A DNA stretch of 64,000 nt from Rhodoblastus acidophilus (GCF_009720655.1 NZ_WNKS01000004.1:211823-275822), one strand, 5' to 3'; positions 1 to 9,587 are shown, counted from the stretch's first letter. Notes: a model not told the origin generated them from the letters alone. A program made the numbers and translations.

Positions 1-1
1 G

Positions 2-412
2 CGCCAGGCGGCTGCCGCGCAGCGGTTGGCGGAGGAAAGACTGCTCGCCGATCTCGGGATCACCCCGCCGCAAATGGCTGTGCTGCAACTGCTCGGCGCC
101 CAGCCCGGCCTGCTGGCCGCCGACATCGCGCGGCGCAGCAAGCTGACGCCGCAAACCATCAGCCTGATCGTCGCCAATTTGCGCCGCGCCGATCTGGTGC
201 GGGAGGAGGGCGGCGCGCTTCGCGCGCGTCCGCTCGTATTGACCGCCCAGGGCGAGACGGTCTTGAGGCGCGGGCGGGAGCGGATCGAGGCGGCCTCCGC
301 GCGGCTCATCGAGGGGATGCGGCCGAAGCGCGAGCGCGCCCTGCGCCGCTGGCTCGCGGGCGTTGCCGCCGGGGTCGCGCAGCCTGGCGCCGCCGATACG
401 GACGAGCCATAG
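2..412 (+). CDS. MarR-family transcriptional regulator, 5'-truncated by window edge
   Basis: C-terminal part of a MarR-type winged-helix regulator. The visible part contains the helix-turn-helix (ITPPQMAVLQLL, then ADIARRSKLTPQTISLIV) and a wing with VLTAQGE, followed by a C-terminal helix for dimer contact. The reading frame is open back to the first bases of the window, so the true start lies upstream; a TTG at 26 is in frame but cuts off the dimerisation helix expected at the N-terminus. MarR proteins usually repress a neighbouring gene in response to a small ligand; the likely target would lie left of the window. It converges on the EVE-domain gene with only 9 bases between the stops. Confidence 0.8.
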   Translation, partial: RQAAAAQRLAEERLLADLGITPPQMAVLQLLGAQPGLLAADIARRSKLTPQTISLIVANLRRADLVREEGGALRARPLVLTAQGETVLRRGRERIEAASARLIEGMRPKRERALRRWLAGVAAGVAQPGAADTDEP

Positions 413-421
413 TCCGCGAAG

Positions 422-838
422 CTACAATCCCCCTTTGGCTCGGATCGCGCGCCAGTGTTCCGCCGAAACCGGCTGGACGGACAGACGCGTGTTCTTCACC
501 AGCGCCATGTCCGAAAAACGCGGGTCGGCCTTGATCTCGTCCAGCGTCACCGGACGCGGCAGCGGCTCGACCGCGCGCACGTCCACCATGCCAAACTTGC
601 CGCTCTCGTCGGTGGGATCGGGGTGAAAAGTCTTGATCACCTCGACCACGCCGACCACGGCCTTGCCGACATTGGAATGATAGAAAAAGCCGAGATCGCC
701 CAGCTTCATCGCCTGCATCTGGTTCTTGGCGAGGTGGTTGCGCACGCCGGTCCAGCCGGTTCCCGCCTTTCCGCAGGCCACCATCTGGTCCCACGACCAC
801 GCGTCAGGCTCGCTCTTGAACAGCCAGTAGGCGCTCAC
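422..838 (-). CDS. EVE domain-containing protein
   Basis: A 138-residue protein made almost wholly of one EVE domain, a PUA-like fold that binds modified bases in DNA or RNA; bacterial members often accompany central metabolism genes and their exact role is unsettled. The conserved start KSEPDAWSWDQM (residues 8-19), the GVRNHLAKNQM segment (31-41) and FFYHSN (51-56) are clear, and the length equals the family norm. It starts with GTG at 838, whose bases overlap the TGA of the YciI gene (GTGA), so the two are probably translationally coupled. The pair forms the distal end of a leftward block with gpsA and tsaD, an arrangement common in Rhizobiales. Confidence 0.88.
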   Translation of the reverse strand: MSAYWLFKSEPDAWSWDQMVACGKAGTGWTGVRNHLAKNQMQAMKLGDLGFFYHSNVGKAVVGVVEVIKTFHPDPTDESGKFGMVDVRAVEPLPRPVTLDEIKADPRFSDMALVKNTRLSVQPVSAEHWRAIRAKGGL

Positions 839-1122
839 GCAACGTAGGTTCCGACGACCGGACGGTAGGCGCGCAACTCCACCGAGGCGAACAGGTCCGC
901 CTGCGCATAGGGGTCTTGCGCGAGCATGGTCTTGGCTTCCGCCTCGTCAGCGCATTCGAGAACCAGCATCGAGCCGCACATTTTGCCTTCCGCGTCGAGC
1001 AAGGGGCCGCCCAGTTTCACTTTGGCGGCGTGGGCGGCCAGGAAAGCGAGATGGGCGGCGCGATTTTCGGTACGGAGGCTAAGCGAATCGGGCTTGTCGA
1101 GGCAGAGGGCGACATAGTGCAT
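835..1122 (-). CDS. YciI family protein
   Basis: A 95-residue YciI-like protein with the ferredoxin-like alpha+beta fold related to muconolactone isomerases. It begins MHYVALCLDKPDSL and contains the family's KLGGPLL segment (about residue 36) and the DPYAQADLF segment (about 70-78) that carries the conserved Asp-Pro-Tyr. The family's biochemical role is mostly unknown. I chose the ATG at 1122, since upstream in-frame residues are not family-like. The stop overlaps the GTG start of the EVE gene. It may be expressed from a promoter in the 1123-1295 gap, as the DUF3597 gene on the other strand separates it from gpsA. Confidence 0.85.
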   Translation of the reverse strand: MHYVALCLDKPDSLSLRTENRAAHLAFLAAHAAKVKLGGPLLDAEGKMCGSMLVLECADEAEAKTMLAQDPYAQADLFASVELRAYRPVVGTYVA

Positions 1123-1152
1123 GGGGAAAACCAAAATCTTCCGGAGGATAAG

Positions 1153-1224
1153 ATGAGTGAGCCCAGATGCTTGCACGAAGCGTTACGCGCATTCAATCCC
1201 AATCCGTTTGTTCACGTATTGTAA
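1153..1224 (+). CDS. possible small ORF or leader peptide (23 codons)
   Basis: A 23-codon reading frame in the gap between the YciI gene and the DUF3597 gene. Its only support is a nearly ideal ribosome binding site, GGAGG at 1143-1147, five bases before the ATG. The peptide starts MSEPRCLHEALRAF and ends at a TAA. I recognise nothing in it. It could be a leader peptide for the DUF3597 gene 71 bases downstream, or chance. Confidence 0.2.
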   Translation: MSEPRCLHEALRAFNPNPFVHVL

Positions 1225-1295
1225 GCGTCGCGCGTTAGCCCTAGCCTGATCCGCGTTGCAATGTGGAATTTTTCTCGAGAACCCGGCAGGTCCCC

Positions 1296-1679
1296 ATGAG
1301 CATCTTCGGTTCGATCATCGGCAAGATTTTTGGTTCAGCACCCGCCCAAGCCGCTCCCGCCGGCAAGCCCGCAGCGGAGTCCCCGACCGCGCCGGCTGCT
1401 GCGCAGCCTGCCGCCGGCGCCGTCGACATCGCCAAGGTTTTGGACGATCTCAACGAATCCAATCCGGAAACGCTGGATTGGCGCGTGTCAATCGTCGATC
1501 TCCTGAAAGTGCTCGGACTCGATTCCAGCCTCGCGGCCAGGAAGCAGCTTGCCGCCGAACTGAAGTTCGAGGGCGACACCAGTGATTCCGCCTCCATGAA
1601 CATCTGGCTGCACAAGAAGGTGATCGAACTGGTCGCCGCCAATGGCGGCAAGGTTCCGGCGGACCTTCTGAAGAAGTAA
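1296..1679 (+). CDS. DUF3597 domain-containing protein
   Basis: A 127-residue soluble protein of the DUF3597 family. It begins MSIFGSIIGKIFG, has an alanine/proline-rich linker (about residues 15-45), then the family core: VDIAKVLDDL, LDWRVSIVDLLKVLGLD (about 65-81), ARKQLAAELKF and a C-terminal helix with NIWLHKKVIELVAANGG. Function is unknown; the core resembles small helical proteins with possible LysM-less stress roles, but I would not assign one. The ATG at 1296 is preferred over the in-frame ATG at 1263 because the family begins with MS-[IL]-F-x-x-I. It converges on gpsA, with a strong GC hairpin in the gap. Confidence 0.85.
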   Translation: MSIFGSIIGKIFGSAPAQAAPAGKPAAESPTAPAAAQPAAGAVDIAKVLDDLNESNPETLDWRVSIVDLLKVLGLDSSLAARKQLAAELKFEGDTSDSASMNIWLHKKVIELVAANGGKVPADLLKK

Positions 1680-1714
1680 TCCGCGCAAGGCTGGCGGCAG
1701 CCCCTCACCTTGTC

Positions 1715-1740
1715 CCTCTCCCCGCTGAGGCGGGGAGAGG
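1715..1740. terminator. 11-bp GC hairpin between convergent genes
   Basis: Perfect inverted repeat CCTCTCCCCGC / GCGGGGAGAGG with a 4-base loop, between the convergent DUF3597 and gpsA genes. The sequence resembles a widespread alphaproteobacterial intergenic repeat (CTCACC...CTCTCCCCGC). It has no U-tract on either strand, so termination is only a possible role. Confidence 0.5.
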
Positions 1741-1802
1741 TGACGCGCGGCGTCGCTGCGCGATAGGCCCACCGCCGTCATAAGAGCACTGACAGAGAAA
1801 CG

Positions 1803-2789
1803 TCAGCTCTCTGCCTTAAAGGGCCGGCGCATCAGCGCGCCTATGGCTTCGGCGACGCCGGTGCGGCCCTCCAAAATCGCCTGCACCGCTTCCGCGATAG
1901 GCATTTCGACTCCCAGGCTGCGCGCCTTTTCGGTAAGGACCGGCGCGGTCCAGGCGCCCTCGGTCAAAGCGCCGTGGCCGGCGACTTCGGGCCTCTCTCC
2001 CTGTCCGATGGCGAAGCCAAGGGAATAATTGCGCGATTGCGGCGAGGAGCAGGTCAGCGCGAGGTCTCCGAGCCCTGACAGGCCCATGAGTGTCTCGGTC
2101 TTCGCCCCCTGCGCCAGCGCGAATCGCCGCATTTCGGCAAAGCCGCGCGCGAGCAGCGCCGCGTGGGCGCTGGCCCCGAGGCCGGCGCCGAGCGCCACGC
2201 CACAGGCGATCGCCAAAACGTTCTTCACCGCGCCGCCGATTTCCACCCCGATCAGGTCGTCGGAGCGATAGAGCCGGAAGTGCGGCGCCGCCAGCCGCGC
2301 GCAGAGCAATTCCGCCAGTTCGATGCGGTCGGCGGCGAGCGTCACGGCGGTGGGCAGGCCGCGTCCGACGTCATGGGCAAAGCTGGGGCCGGACAGCGCG
2401 GCGCCGGGCTGGTCCGGCAGCACCTCTTTCAGCACCTCGCGCATGTAAAGACCCGTGCCGCGCTCGATGCCCTTGGCGCAACTCACCACAGCGGACTCCG
2501 GGCGGATGCGTCCCTTGAGTTGCTCGCAGACCGAGCGCACCACCTGGGCTGGCGTCACCATCAGCACATGGTCGGCTTCGCGCACGCAATTGAGGTCATC
2601 GGTCGGCTCGATGCAATCGGCGAGCGGCACGCCGGGCAGAAGCGCCTTGTTCTCGCGATCCGCGCTCAGAGCCTCCGCGAGCCAGGACTCATGCGCCCAG
2701 ACCCAAACCTTTTCGTGCTGGCCCGCCGCCATATTGGCCAGCGCCGTGCCCCAGGCGCCGGCGCCTAAAACTGCGAGAGTCGCGCTCAT
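1803..2789 (-). CDS. gpsA: NAD(P)H-dependent glycerol-3-phosphate dehydrogenase
   Basis: Makes sn-glycerol 3-phosphate from dihydroxyacetone phosphate for phospholipid synthesis, in the cytoplasm. The 328-residue protein has the N-terminal Rossmann motif VLGAGAWGTALA (about residues 6-17), the CAKGIE segment, the GPSFAHDV motif (about 133-140), the catalytic lysine region EIGGAVKNVLAIACG, and the GLSGLGDLALTCSS segment. The length is usual. The ATG at 2789 overlaps the TGA of the upstream HKD-protein gene (ATGA), so translation is likely coupled through tsaD, HKD protein and gpsA. Confidence 0.96.
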   Translation of the reverse strand: MSATLAVLGAGAWGTALANMAAGQHEKVWVWAHESWLAEALSADRENKALLPGVPLADCIEPTDDLNCVREADHVLMVTPAQVVRSVCEQLKGRIRPESAVVSCAKGIERGTGLYMREVLKEVLPDQPGAALSGPSFAHDVGRGLPTAVTLAADRIELAELLCARLAAPHFRLYRSDDLIGVEIGGAVKNVLAIACGVALGAGLGASAHAALLARGFAEMRRFALAQGAKTETLMGLSGLGDLALTCSSPQSRNYSLGFAIGQGERPEVAGHGALTEGAWTAPVLTEKARSLGVEMPIAEAVQAILEGRTGVAEAIGALMRRPFKAES

Positions 2790-3346
2790 TGGCTGGCCTC
2801 GCTGTTGTCGCGCCGCGCCCAAATCATATCGAAATTGCGCAAGAAGTCCCGCGTGGCTTCGGGGCTGTCGATCACCAGGATGTCATTGTCCTGGCGGCGC
2901 TCTCCCGCCCAGGAAAAATTGGCGGAGCCGGTGCGCAGCCAGCGCCCGTCCACGGCAAAGGATTTTAGGTGCATCATGTCGTTCTGCTCGGCCTTGATCC
3001 TGGCGCTCACATTGGGTTGGTTGACCAGCGCTAGCATATTTACATTGGCGCCGGCGATGCGGCGAAATTGTTCGGGGTCAAGATAAAGCCTGATTTTCAC
3101 GCCGCGCTCCGCCGCCGCCGAAAGGGCTTCGATGATTCGCTGGTCGCTGAGGACGTACGCGGCCATGTCGATCCTGTCCTTCGCCCGGCCGATCAGATCG
3201 AGATCGATGGCCTCGAAACCATGTCCCGGACCATAGGCGATGCGAACGGGCGCGGTCACCGGAGAATTCTGCCGCAAGAACGGTTTTGCCGCCGCGAGAG
3301 CGACGAGCATCGCCCCGGTCAGCAGGAAAAATGTCCAGCGCATCAC
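2786..3346 (-). CDS. Secreted or membrane-anchored phospholipase D-like (single HKD motif) protein
   Basis: A 186-residue protein with an N-terminal signal peptide or anchor (about residues 4-20) and one HKD catalytic motif: H126-x-K128-x4-D133 followed by GSAN (140-143). Upstream it has the strand-helix pattern of PLD folds ([28 protein letters not shown]). Single-HKD proteins of this size, such as the Nuc endonucleases and mitochondrial PLD6, work as dimers on nucleic acid or phosphodiester lipids; which applies here cannot be read from sequence. It starts at GTG 3346 (overlapping tsaD's TGA) or at the adjacent ATG 3343, and its own stop overlaps gpsA. That tight coupling between tsaD and gpsA is unusual for an exported nuclease-like protein. 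Confidence 0.85.
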   Translation of the reverse strand: MMRWTFFLLTGAMLVALAAAKPFLRQNSPVTAPVRIAYGPGHGFEAIDLDLIGRAKDRIDMAAYVLSDQRIIEALSAAAERGVKIRLYLDPEQFRRIAGANVNMLALVNQPNVSARIKAEQNDMMHLKSFAVDGRWLRTGSANFSWAGERRQDNDILVIDSPEATRDFLRNFDMIWARRDNSEASQ

Positions 3347-4404
3347 GCCTTGCCGTGCCAGCGCGGGTCCTGTCGGCTGTCAAGCGGCCAGCGCGGGCGG
3401 GCGGCGAAATCCATGCCGTCGACAAAACCCAGACGAAGCCGCTCCAGGCCCGCCCAGGCGATCATCGCGCCATTGTCGGAGCACAGGCCGACGGGAGGCA
3501 GCGCCAGTTGCAGGCCGCTTTCGAGACACAGTCGCGCGAGCCCGCGCCGGATGGCGCCGTTCGCCGCGACGCCGCCGGCGGCGACCAGAGCGGTCGGAGG
3601 CTTTTCCGCCAGCAGCCGCAAGGCCGCCCGGCAGCGATCGACGATGACGTCCACCGCCGCCGCCTGGAAGGAGGCGCAGAGGTCGCACACATCCTTGTCC
3701 GTCAGGGGCGCGATTCTTTCCGCTTCCAGGCGCACCGCCGTTTTCAGTCCGGAGAAGGAGAAATCCGGATTGCGCCGGCCGGCCATCGGGCGGGGAAATT
3801 CGAACCGGTCAGGGTCGCCCAAGGCCGCCGCCTTCTCCACCTGGGGGCCGCCGGGATAGGGCAGGCCCAACAGTTTTGCGGCTTTATCGAACGCCTCGCC
3901 CAGGGCGTCGTCCACCGTCGAGCCGAGGCGGCGGTATTCGCCGACGCCCTCGACCGAGATCAACTGGCTGTGGCCGCCGGACACGAGCAGCAGGAGGTAA
4001 GGGAACTCGACGCCGTCGGTCAGCCGGGGGGTGAGCGCATGTCCCTCGAGGTGATTGACGGCGACAAACGGTTTGTTCGCCGCCAGCGCGATCGCCTTGC
4101 CCATGGTCAGGCCGATCATCACGCCGCCGATCAGGCCGGGGCCGGCGGCGGCGGCGACGGCGTCGATGTCGGCAAGCGTGCAACCGGCCTCGTCCAGCGC
4201 GCGGCGAATCAGGGGATCAAGCGCGTCGATATGGGCGCGCGCCGCGATTTCCGGCACCACGCCGCCATAGGCCGCATGTTCGGCGATCTGGCTCAAGACC
4301 GCGTTGGAGAGAATTTTTCCGCGCCCGGCATTGTCCGCCTCGACGACCGCCGCAGCCGTTTCGTCGCAGGTGCTCTCGATGCCGAGCACGCGCAGGGCTT
4401 GCAT
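3343..4404 (-). CDS. tsaD: tRNA N6-adenosine threonylcarbamoyltransferase
   Basis: Transfers threonylcarbamoyl from TC-AMP to A37 of ANN-decoding tRNAs, with TsaB and TsaE. The 353-residue protein has the start [15 protein letters not shown], the metal-binding HLEGH (H118, H122), the ASKHA-fold segments VSGGHSQL and [19 protein letters not shown] stretch ([15 protein letters not shown]), and the C-terminal [15 protein letters not shown] and [13 protein letters not shown] chose the ATG at 4404 because it follows a GGAGG-type ribosome binding site and matches the family start; the longer frame to 4524 runs into the divergent hemC promoter. It leads the leftward operon and is divergent from hemC. 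Confidence 0.96.
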   Translation of the reverse strand: MQALRVLGIESTCDETAAAVVEADNAGRGKILSNAVLSQIAEHAAYGGVVPEIAARAHIDALDPLIRRALDEAGCTLADIDAVAAAAGPGLIGGVMIGLTMGKAIALAANKPFVAVNHLEGHALTPRLTDGVEFPYLLLLVSGGHSQLISVEGVGEYRRLGSTVDDALGEAFDKAAKLLGLPYPGGPQVEKAAALGDPDRFEFPRPMAGRRNPDFSFSGLKTAVRLEAERIAPLTDKDVCDLCASFQAAAVDVIVDRCRAALRLLAEKPPTALVAAGGVAANGAIRRGLARLCLESGLQLALPPVGLCSDNGAMIAWAGLERLRLGFVDGMDFAARPRWPLDSRQDPRWHGKA

Positions 4405-4490
4405 GGGGCTCCCCTCCAACGCGGCGAATCGCCGCAAAAAAATGCCGAATTTCGGACAGGGCTCGGCTTCCGTCGCCGAACTCTTTTCCC

Positions 4491-4496
4491 TATAGT
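4491..4496 (+). promoter_or_regulatory. candidate -10 box for hemC
   Basis: TATAGT lies 50 bases before the hemC start in the 142-base divergent gap between tsaD and hemC. It matches the sigma-70 -10 consensus TATAAT at five of six positions. The -35 region at 17-base spacing (TTCCGT) is poor. Plausible only. Confidence 0.3.
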
Positions 4497-4546
4497 CCGG
4501 CGCCCGAAGAAAAGAAAACCGCAAACAACCTTTCTGGAGTTTCGTC

Positions 4547-5467
4547 TTGACCGTCCGGCTTAAAATTGGGACGCGCGGCAGCCCTCTGGCCCTTGCGCAG
4601 GCCTATGAAACCCGCCGGCGTCTCGCCGCGCATTTCAAGACCTCGGAAGACGCGTTCGAAATCTGCATCATCAAGGTGATGGGGGACGAAATCCTCGATC
4701 GCGCCCTGAGCGAGGCCGGCGGCAAGGGTTTGTTCACGCGCGAACTGGATCAGGCCCAGCTTGATGGCCAGGTCGATATCTGCGTGCATTCCGCCAAGGA
4801 TTTGCCGACCCTGCTGCCCGAGGGGCTGATCGTCGCCGGCTATCTGCCGCGCGAGGACGTCCGCGACGCCTTTATCGGCGGCGCCGCCCCCACACTGATG
4901 GAGTTGCCGCAGGGCGCGCGCGTCGGTTCGGCTTCGCTGCGTCGTCAGGCGATGATTCGGCGGCTGCGCCCCGATTTGCAGATCGAGCTGCTGCGCGGCA
5001 ACGTTCAGACCCGTCTGAACAAGGTCGCGAGCGGCGAATTCGCCGCCACCCTGCTGGCGCTCGCCGGTCTGCGCCGCCTCGGCCTCGCCGACAAGGTGAC
5101 CTCGGTTCTGACGCTCGACGAATTCCCGCCGGCTTGCGGCCAGGGCGCGATCGCCATCACCGCGCGTCCGCAGGACAAGCAGCTTCTCGAAGACCTCGCG
5201 GCCATCTGCGATCCGGCGACCGGCTATGCGCTGAACGCCGAGCGCGCCTTCCTGCACGTGCTCGACGGCTCCTGCCGCACGCCCATCGCCGGCCATGCGA
5301 CCGTTGAGGGCGACAAACTCAAGTTCTACGGCCTGGTGCTGCGCAAGGACGGCTCCGAATCCTACGACGCCTGCGTCGAAGGTCCCGTCGCCAACGCCGC
5401 CGCCCTGGGCGAGGAAGCCGCCCGCAAAATCCTGGCGGCCGCGCCGAGCGACATTCTGGCGTTCTGA
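4547..5467 (+). CDS. hemC: Hydroxymethylbilane synthase (porphobilinogen deaminase)
   Basis: Joins four porphobilinogens into hydroxymethylbilane in tetrapyrrole synthesis. The 306-residue protein starts [15 protein letters not shown], has the conserved KDLPTLLP segment, [18 protein letters not shown], and the cofactor-binding cysteine C243 in [10 protein letters not shown], to which dipyrromethane attaches. It starts at TTG, 4547, with a GGAG at suitable spacing; there is no better ATG. hemD follows after 3 bases, so the two act as an operon supplying uroporphyrinogen III. Confidence 0.96.
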   Translation: MTVRLKIGTRGSPLALAQAYETRRRLAAHFKTSEDAFEICIIKVMGDEILDRALSEAGGKGLFTRELDQAQLDGQVDICVHSAKDLPTLLPEGLIVAGYLPREDVRDAFIGGAAPTLMELPQGARVGSASLRRQAMIRRLRPDLQIELLRGNVQTRLNKVASGEFAATLLALAGLRRLGLADKVTSVLTLDEFPPACGQGAIAITARPQDKQLLEDLAAICDPATGYALNAERAFLHVLDGSCRTPIAGHATVEGDKLKFYGLVLRKDGSESYDACVEGPVANAAALGEEAARKILAAAPSDILAF

Positions 5468-5470
5468 GCC

Positions 5471-6139
5471 ATGCGCCTGCTGGTGACGCGTCCCGTTGAC
5501 GAGGCGGAGCGCACCGCCGGCAGGCTGTCGGCTCTCGGCCATGAGGCGCTGATCGCGCCTGTCATGGAGGTCGCGCCGACCGGCGCGGCGCTCCCCGATG
5601 GTCCCTTCGACCTTGTCGTCGCCACCAGCGCCCGCGCGCTGCACGAAGTCGCGCCCATCGCTGCGCCTCTGGCCTGCGTTGGCGAAAAAACCGCCGCGGC
5701 CGGTCGCAAGGCTGGGTTTTCGGTGGCCGCCGTGGCGCCCGATGCGGAGCGGCTCGCCGATCTGCTGCTCAAGGAGTCAGGGACGAAGAGAGTCCTTTAT
5801 GTTGCGGGGCGCGAACGTCGGGCGGACCTTGAAACCCGCCTGGGCGGAGCCGGCTGGCGCGTCGATCTCGTCGAGGTCTATGCCGCGCGCCCGGTCGCCG
5901 CGTGGCCCAAGAAAATCGTCGAGGCGCTCGCGGCCGGAGAAATCGATGGCGTGCTGCATTATTCGCCGCGCAGCGCGGCCTTGGCGCTGCCGCTGATGGG
6001 TGAGGCGCGCACGCGCCTTGACCATTTCTGCCTCTCGCCTGCGGTCGCGCGGGCGTGCGCGGAAATTCCCGCGGACAGGGTTTTCGTCGCTTCTCAACCG
6101 ATCGAAGACTGTTTATTGAGCCTGATCGAGAGGCGGTAG
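5471..6139 (+). CDS. hemD: Uroporphyrinogen-III synthase
   Basis: Cyclises and inverts ring D of hydroxymethylbilane to give uroporphyrinogen III. The 222-residue protein is a typical divergent HemD: start LLVTRPVDEAERTAGRL, first-domain segment DLVVATSARALHEVAP, CVGEKTAAAGRKAGF, the second-domain LYVAGRERRADLETRL and VYAARPVA, and C-terminal GVLHYSPRSAALAL. Sequence conservation in this family is low, so the call rests as much on position directly after hemC. Starts at ATG 5471. Confidence 0.92.
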   Translation: MRLLVTRPVDEAERTAGRLSALGHEALIAPVMEVAPTGAALPDGPFDLVVATSARALHEVAPIAAPLACVGEKTAAAGRKAGFSVAAVAPDAERLADLLLKESGTKRVLYVAGRERRADLETRLGGAGWRVDLVEVYAARPVAAWPKKIVEALAAGEIDGVLHYSPRSAALALPLMGEARTRLDHFCLSPAVARACAEIPADRVFVASQPIEDCLLSLIERR

Positions 6140-6161
6140 GCCTCGTGGGAACCAAATAAAG

Positions 6162-6614
6162 ATGAGAATCCTGGCGACCCTGGTCATCGCCTTGCTTATC
6201 CTGCCCGCTGCGGCGGCTGAGACGCAACCGAGCGCGATGGGTCTGTGGCGGGTGGCTGACGGCACCGCGACGATCCGGATCAAACGCTGCGATGACGCGC
6301 TCTGCGGTTTTGTCGCCTCCGCTCCCGCGCCGGAACCCGGCGCCGCCTCCGCCGTCGGCCAGAAAATCCTCATCGACATGCGCCAGGACGGCGAAATCTG
6401 GCGCGGAACCATTTTCAACCTCGACGACGGCCAGACCTACACGGGCGAGATTTCGACGCAGGGCGATCTTCTCAAGGTCAAGGGCTGCCTGCCCGCCGGC
6501 ATTTGCGGCGGGGAGACATGGCGGCGCGAGGCCGACGAGCCGGAGCAGGAGCCTGCGCCGAAACCCAAGCCGAAGGGAAAGCCGAAAAAGCAGCGCAAGC
6601 CGCCGCCGCGTTGA
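6162..6614 (+). CDS. DUF2147 domain-containing exported protein
   Basis: A 150-residue protein with a signal peptide (residues 1-19, ending AAAA) and a DUF2147 domain: MGLWRVADGTATIRIKRC at about 24-41, the cysteine pair of the family start, the WRGTIFNLDDGQTYTGEI repeat and LKVKGCLPAGICGGETWRR. The C-terminal 35 residues are a Pro/Lys/Arg-rich tail that could bind the cell wall or nucleic acid. Periplasmic; function unknown. It follows hemD by 22 bases and may be cotranscribed, though no functional link to haem is apparent. The TGA is embedded in a TTGACA (6612-6617). Confidence 0.85.
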   Translation: MRILATLVIALLILPAAAAETQPSAMGLWRVADGTATIRIKRCDDALCGFVASAPAPEPGAASAVGQKILIDMRQDGEIWRGTIFNLDDGQTYTGEISTQGDLLKVKGCLPAGICGGETWRREADEPEQEPAPKPKPKGKPKKQRKPPPR

Positions 6615-6779
6615 CAAGGCGACGCCCCCCTCTTAAGTCTTCGCCGCTTCGCGCGCGGAAGCGCCAAACGTTCTCTGGATTGCGTCGGGTTGTCACAGAA
6701 CGCGCGCCGCTCCTTGTGCTATGCAAAAAGCCTCCCACATTTGGGCGGCGCGACAGGCGTCGATTGAAGGGTCGTTGGA

Positions 6780-9587
6780 ATGTTCGGAAGCCTTGCTAAA
6801 AAAATCTTCGGCACCGCCAACGATCGCCGCCTGAAGGGCTACAAGCCTCGTGTCGCCGCGATCAACGCGCTGGAGCCCGAAGTCGCGGCTTTGTCGGACG
6901 AGGCGTTGCGCGCGCGGACCGATGAATTCCGCGCGCAGCTGGCCGGCGGCGCCAAGCTCGACGACCTCCTGGTTCCCGCGTTCGCCACTGTGCGCGAAGC
7001 CGCCAAGCGGTCGCTGGGGCTGCGGCATTTCGACGTGCAGATGATCGGCGGCATGGTGCTGCATGAAGGCGCCATCGCCGAGATGAAGACCGGCGAAGGC
7101 AAGACGCTGGTCGCGACCCTCGCCTGCTACCTCAATGCTCTGGGCGGCAAGGGCGTCCATGTCGTCACCGTCAACGATTATCTCGCCCGCCGCGACGCGG
7201 AAAACATGGGCCGGGTCTATAATTTCCTTGGCATGACCGTCGGCGTCATCGTCCATGGCCTCGACGACCGCGAGCGCGCCGAGGCCTATGCCGCCGACAT
7301 TACCTACGGCACGAACAACGAGTTCGGCTTCGACTATCTGCGCGACAACATGAAATATGAGCTGAACCACATGGTTCAGCGCGGCCACACCTTCGCCATC
7401 GTCGACGAGGTCGATTCGATCCTGGTCGACGAGGCGCGCACGCCGCTGATCATCTCGGGGCCGTCCGACGACAAGTCCGACCTCTATGTCGCTATCGATA
7501 AGATCATCCCGCACCTTGTTCCCGGCGATTTCGACCTGGACGAGAAGCAGCGCAACGTGTCCCTCACCGAGCAGGGCAACGAACGCGTCGAAGAGCTTTT
7601 GCGCGAGCACGGCCTGCTCATCGAGGGATCGCTGTACGAAGCCACCAACGTCACCCTGGTCCACCACGTGAATCAGGCGCTGCGCGCCCACAAGCTTTAT
7701 GCCCGCGACAAGGATTATATCGTCCGCAACGGCGAGGTCGTCATCATTGACGAATTCACCGGGCGCATGATGCCGGGACGCCGCTATTCCGAGGGACAGC
7801 ATCAGGCGCTGGAAGCCAAGGAAGACGTGCAGGTCCAGCCGGAAAACGTCACGCTGGCGACGATCACCTTCCAGAACTATTTCAGGCTCTACGGCAAGCT
7901 CGCGGGCATGACCGGCACCGCCTCGACCGAGGCCAACGAATTTGCCGAAATCTACCGGCTCGACGTGGTGGAAATTCCCACCAACATGCCGATGATCCGC
8001 ATCGACGCCGACGACGAGGTCTATCGCACCAACGAGGAAAAGCTCAACGCGATCATCGCCGAGATCGAGGACGCGAACGCCAAGGCGCAGCCGATGCTGG
8101 TCGGCACGACCTCGATCGAAAAGTCCGAGCAGCTCGCTGAATTCCTCAAGCAGCGCGGTTACAAGCAGATCGACTTCGGCGCGCCCGGAGCGCTGGACAA
8201 GCTCTATGCGTCGGCGCGTTCGGGCAAGCCTTCGAAAAATTTCGCAGTTCTCAACGCCCGCTTCCATGAGCAGGAAGCCTATGTGGTCGCGGAGGCCGGC
8301 GTGCCCGGCGCCATCACCGTCGCCACCAATATGGCGGGTCGCGGCACCGACATTCAGCTCGGCGGCAACGTCGACATGCGTCTGCGCCAGGAATGCGAGG
8401 GGCTGGAGGGCGAGGCGCGCGCGGCCAAGGAAAAGGCGATCCGCGCCGAGGTCGCGGAATTCAAGCGCAAGGCGCTGGACGCCGGCGGCCTCTACATCAT
8501 CGGCACCGAGCGCCACGAAAGCCGGCGCATCGACAACCAGCTGCGCGGACGCTCGGGACGCCAGGGCGACCCCGGCAAATCCAAATTCTTCCTGTCCTTG
8601 CAGGACGATTTGATGCGTATTTTCGGCTCCGACCGCATGGACACCATGCTGGTCAAGCTCGGCCTGAAGGAAGGCGAGGCGATCATCCACCCCTGGATCA
8701 ACAAGGCGCTGGAGAAGGCGCAGCAGAAGGTGGAAGCGCGCAATTTCGACATGCGCAAGAACGTGTTGAAATTCGACAACGTCATGAACGACCAGCGCAA
8801 GGTCGTGTTCGAGCAGCGTCGCGACATGATGGCCCAAGAGTCGATTGCGGACGTCATCACCGACATGCGCCATGGCGTGATCGACGGTCTCGTCTCCGCC
8901 AACGTGCCCCATGACGCCTATCCCGAGGCCTGGAACATCGCCGCGCTCGACGAGGGCGTGAGGGCGCAGCTCAATCTGGAGCTGCCGCTGGCCGACTGGT
9001 CCAAGGAAGAGGGCATCGCCGACGAAGAACTGCGCGAGCGCATCGAAAAGGCCGCCGACGAGGCTTACGTGACGCGTGAGCAGCGCAACACGCCCGAGGT
9101 CATGCGCTATGTGGAAAAGCAGATCCTGTTGCAGACGCTCGATCACCTGTGGCGCGAGCACCTGGTCGTGCTCGACCATCTGAGGCAGGTGATCGGCTGG
9201 CGCGGCATGGCCCAGCGCGATCCGCTCAACGAATACAAGTCCGAGGCGTTCGAATTGTTCGACGGCCTGATCACGCGGCTGCGCGAGGTGACCACGGCGC
9301 AGTTGATGCGCGTGGAAGTGTCCGTGGAGCCGCCGCCCATGCCGGCGCCGCCTCCGATGTTCGGGTCGCACGTCGATCCCGCGACGGGCGAGGACGAGGA
9401 AGCGCTTGCCCGCATCAACGCGGCCATCGCCGCTGGCGAATTCACGCCGGTTGCGTTGACCGGCGACGACGTCGGCGCCCCGCGAGATCCCAACAGTCCC
9501 GAGAGCTGGGGCCGGGTCGGCCGCAACGAGGCTTGCCCGTGCGGGTCCGGCAAGAAATACAAGCATTGCCACGGCGCGACCGCCTGA
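6780..9587 (+). CDS. secA: Preprotein translocase ATPase
   Basis: Motor of the Sec export pathway, driving unfolded proteins through SecYEG. The 935-residue protein has the usual order: N-terminal helix, nucleotide-binding fold 1 with [11 protein letters not shown] (about 102) and [14 protein letters not shown] (about 209), the preprotein crosslinking domain, fold 2 with [14 protein letters not shown], the helical scaffold and wing, and a C-terminal SEC-C zinc motif [14 protein letters not shown] (about 918-931) for SecB and lipid contact. The length is normal for alphaproteobacteria. It stands alone after a 165-base gap and is followed by priA after 33 bases. The large antisense frame over it is a codon-bias shadow. 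Confidence 0.98.
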   Translation: MFGSLAKKIFGTANDRRLKGYKPRVAAINALEPEVAALSDEALRARTDEFRAQLAGGAKLDDLLVPAFATVREAAKRSLGLRHFDVQMIGGMVLHEGAIAEMKTGEGKTLVATLACYLNALGGKGVHVVTVNDYLARRDAENMGRVYNFLGMTVGVIVHGLDDRERAEAYAADITYGTNNEFGFDYLRDNMKYELNHMVQRGHTFAIVDEVDSILVDEARTPLIISGPSDDKSDLYVAIDKIIPHLVPGDFDLDEKQRNVSLTEQGNERVEELLREHGLLIEGSLYEATNVTLVHHVNQALRAHKLYARDKDYIVRNGEVVIIDEFTGRMMPGRRYSEGQHQALEAKEDVQVQPENVTLATITFQNYFRLYGKLAGMTGTASTEANEFAEIYRLDVVEIPTNMPMIRIDADDEVYRTNEEKLNAIIAEIEDANAKAQPMLVGTTSIEKSEQLAEFLKQRGYKQIDFGAPGALDKLYASARSGKPSKNFAVLNARFHEQEAYVVAEAGVPGAITVATNMAGRGTDIQLGGNVDMRLRQECEGLEGEARAAKEKAIRAEVAEFKRKALDAGGLYIIGTERHESRRIDNQLRGRSGRQGDPGKSKFFLSLQDDLMRIFGSDRMDTMLVKLGLKEGEAIIHPWINKALEKAQQKVEARNFDMRKNVLKFDNVMNDQRKVVFEQRRDMMAQESIADVITDMRHGVIDGLVSANVPHDAYPEAWNIAALDEGVRAQLNLELPLADWSKEEGIADEELRERIEKAADEAYVTREQRNTPEVMRYVEKQILLQTLDHLWREHLVVLDHLRQVIGWRGMAQRDPLNEYKSEAFELFDGLITRLREVTTAQLMRVEVSVEPPPMPAPPPMFGSHVDPATGEDEEALARINAAIAAGEFTPVALTGDDVGAPRDPNSPESWGRVGRNEACPCGSGKKYKHCHGATA

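Noticed and set aside
6612..6639. TTGACA with TTAAGT as promoter of secA
   Set aside because: The -35 overlaps the stop of the previous gene and the -10 fits poorly; no further support.
6693..9572. 959-codon open frame antisense to secA
   Set aside because: It mirrors secA almost exactly. High GC with codon bias removes stops in this antisense frame; the translation has no known motif and is rich in His, Val and Arg, as shadows are.
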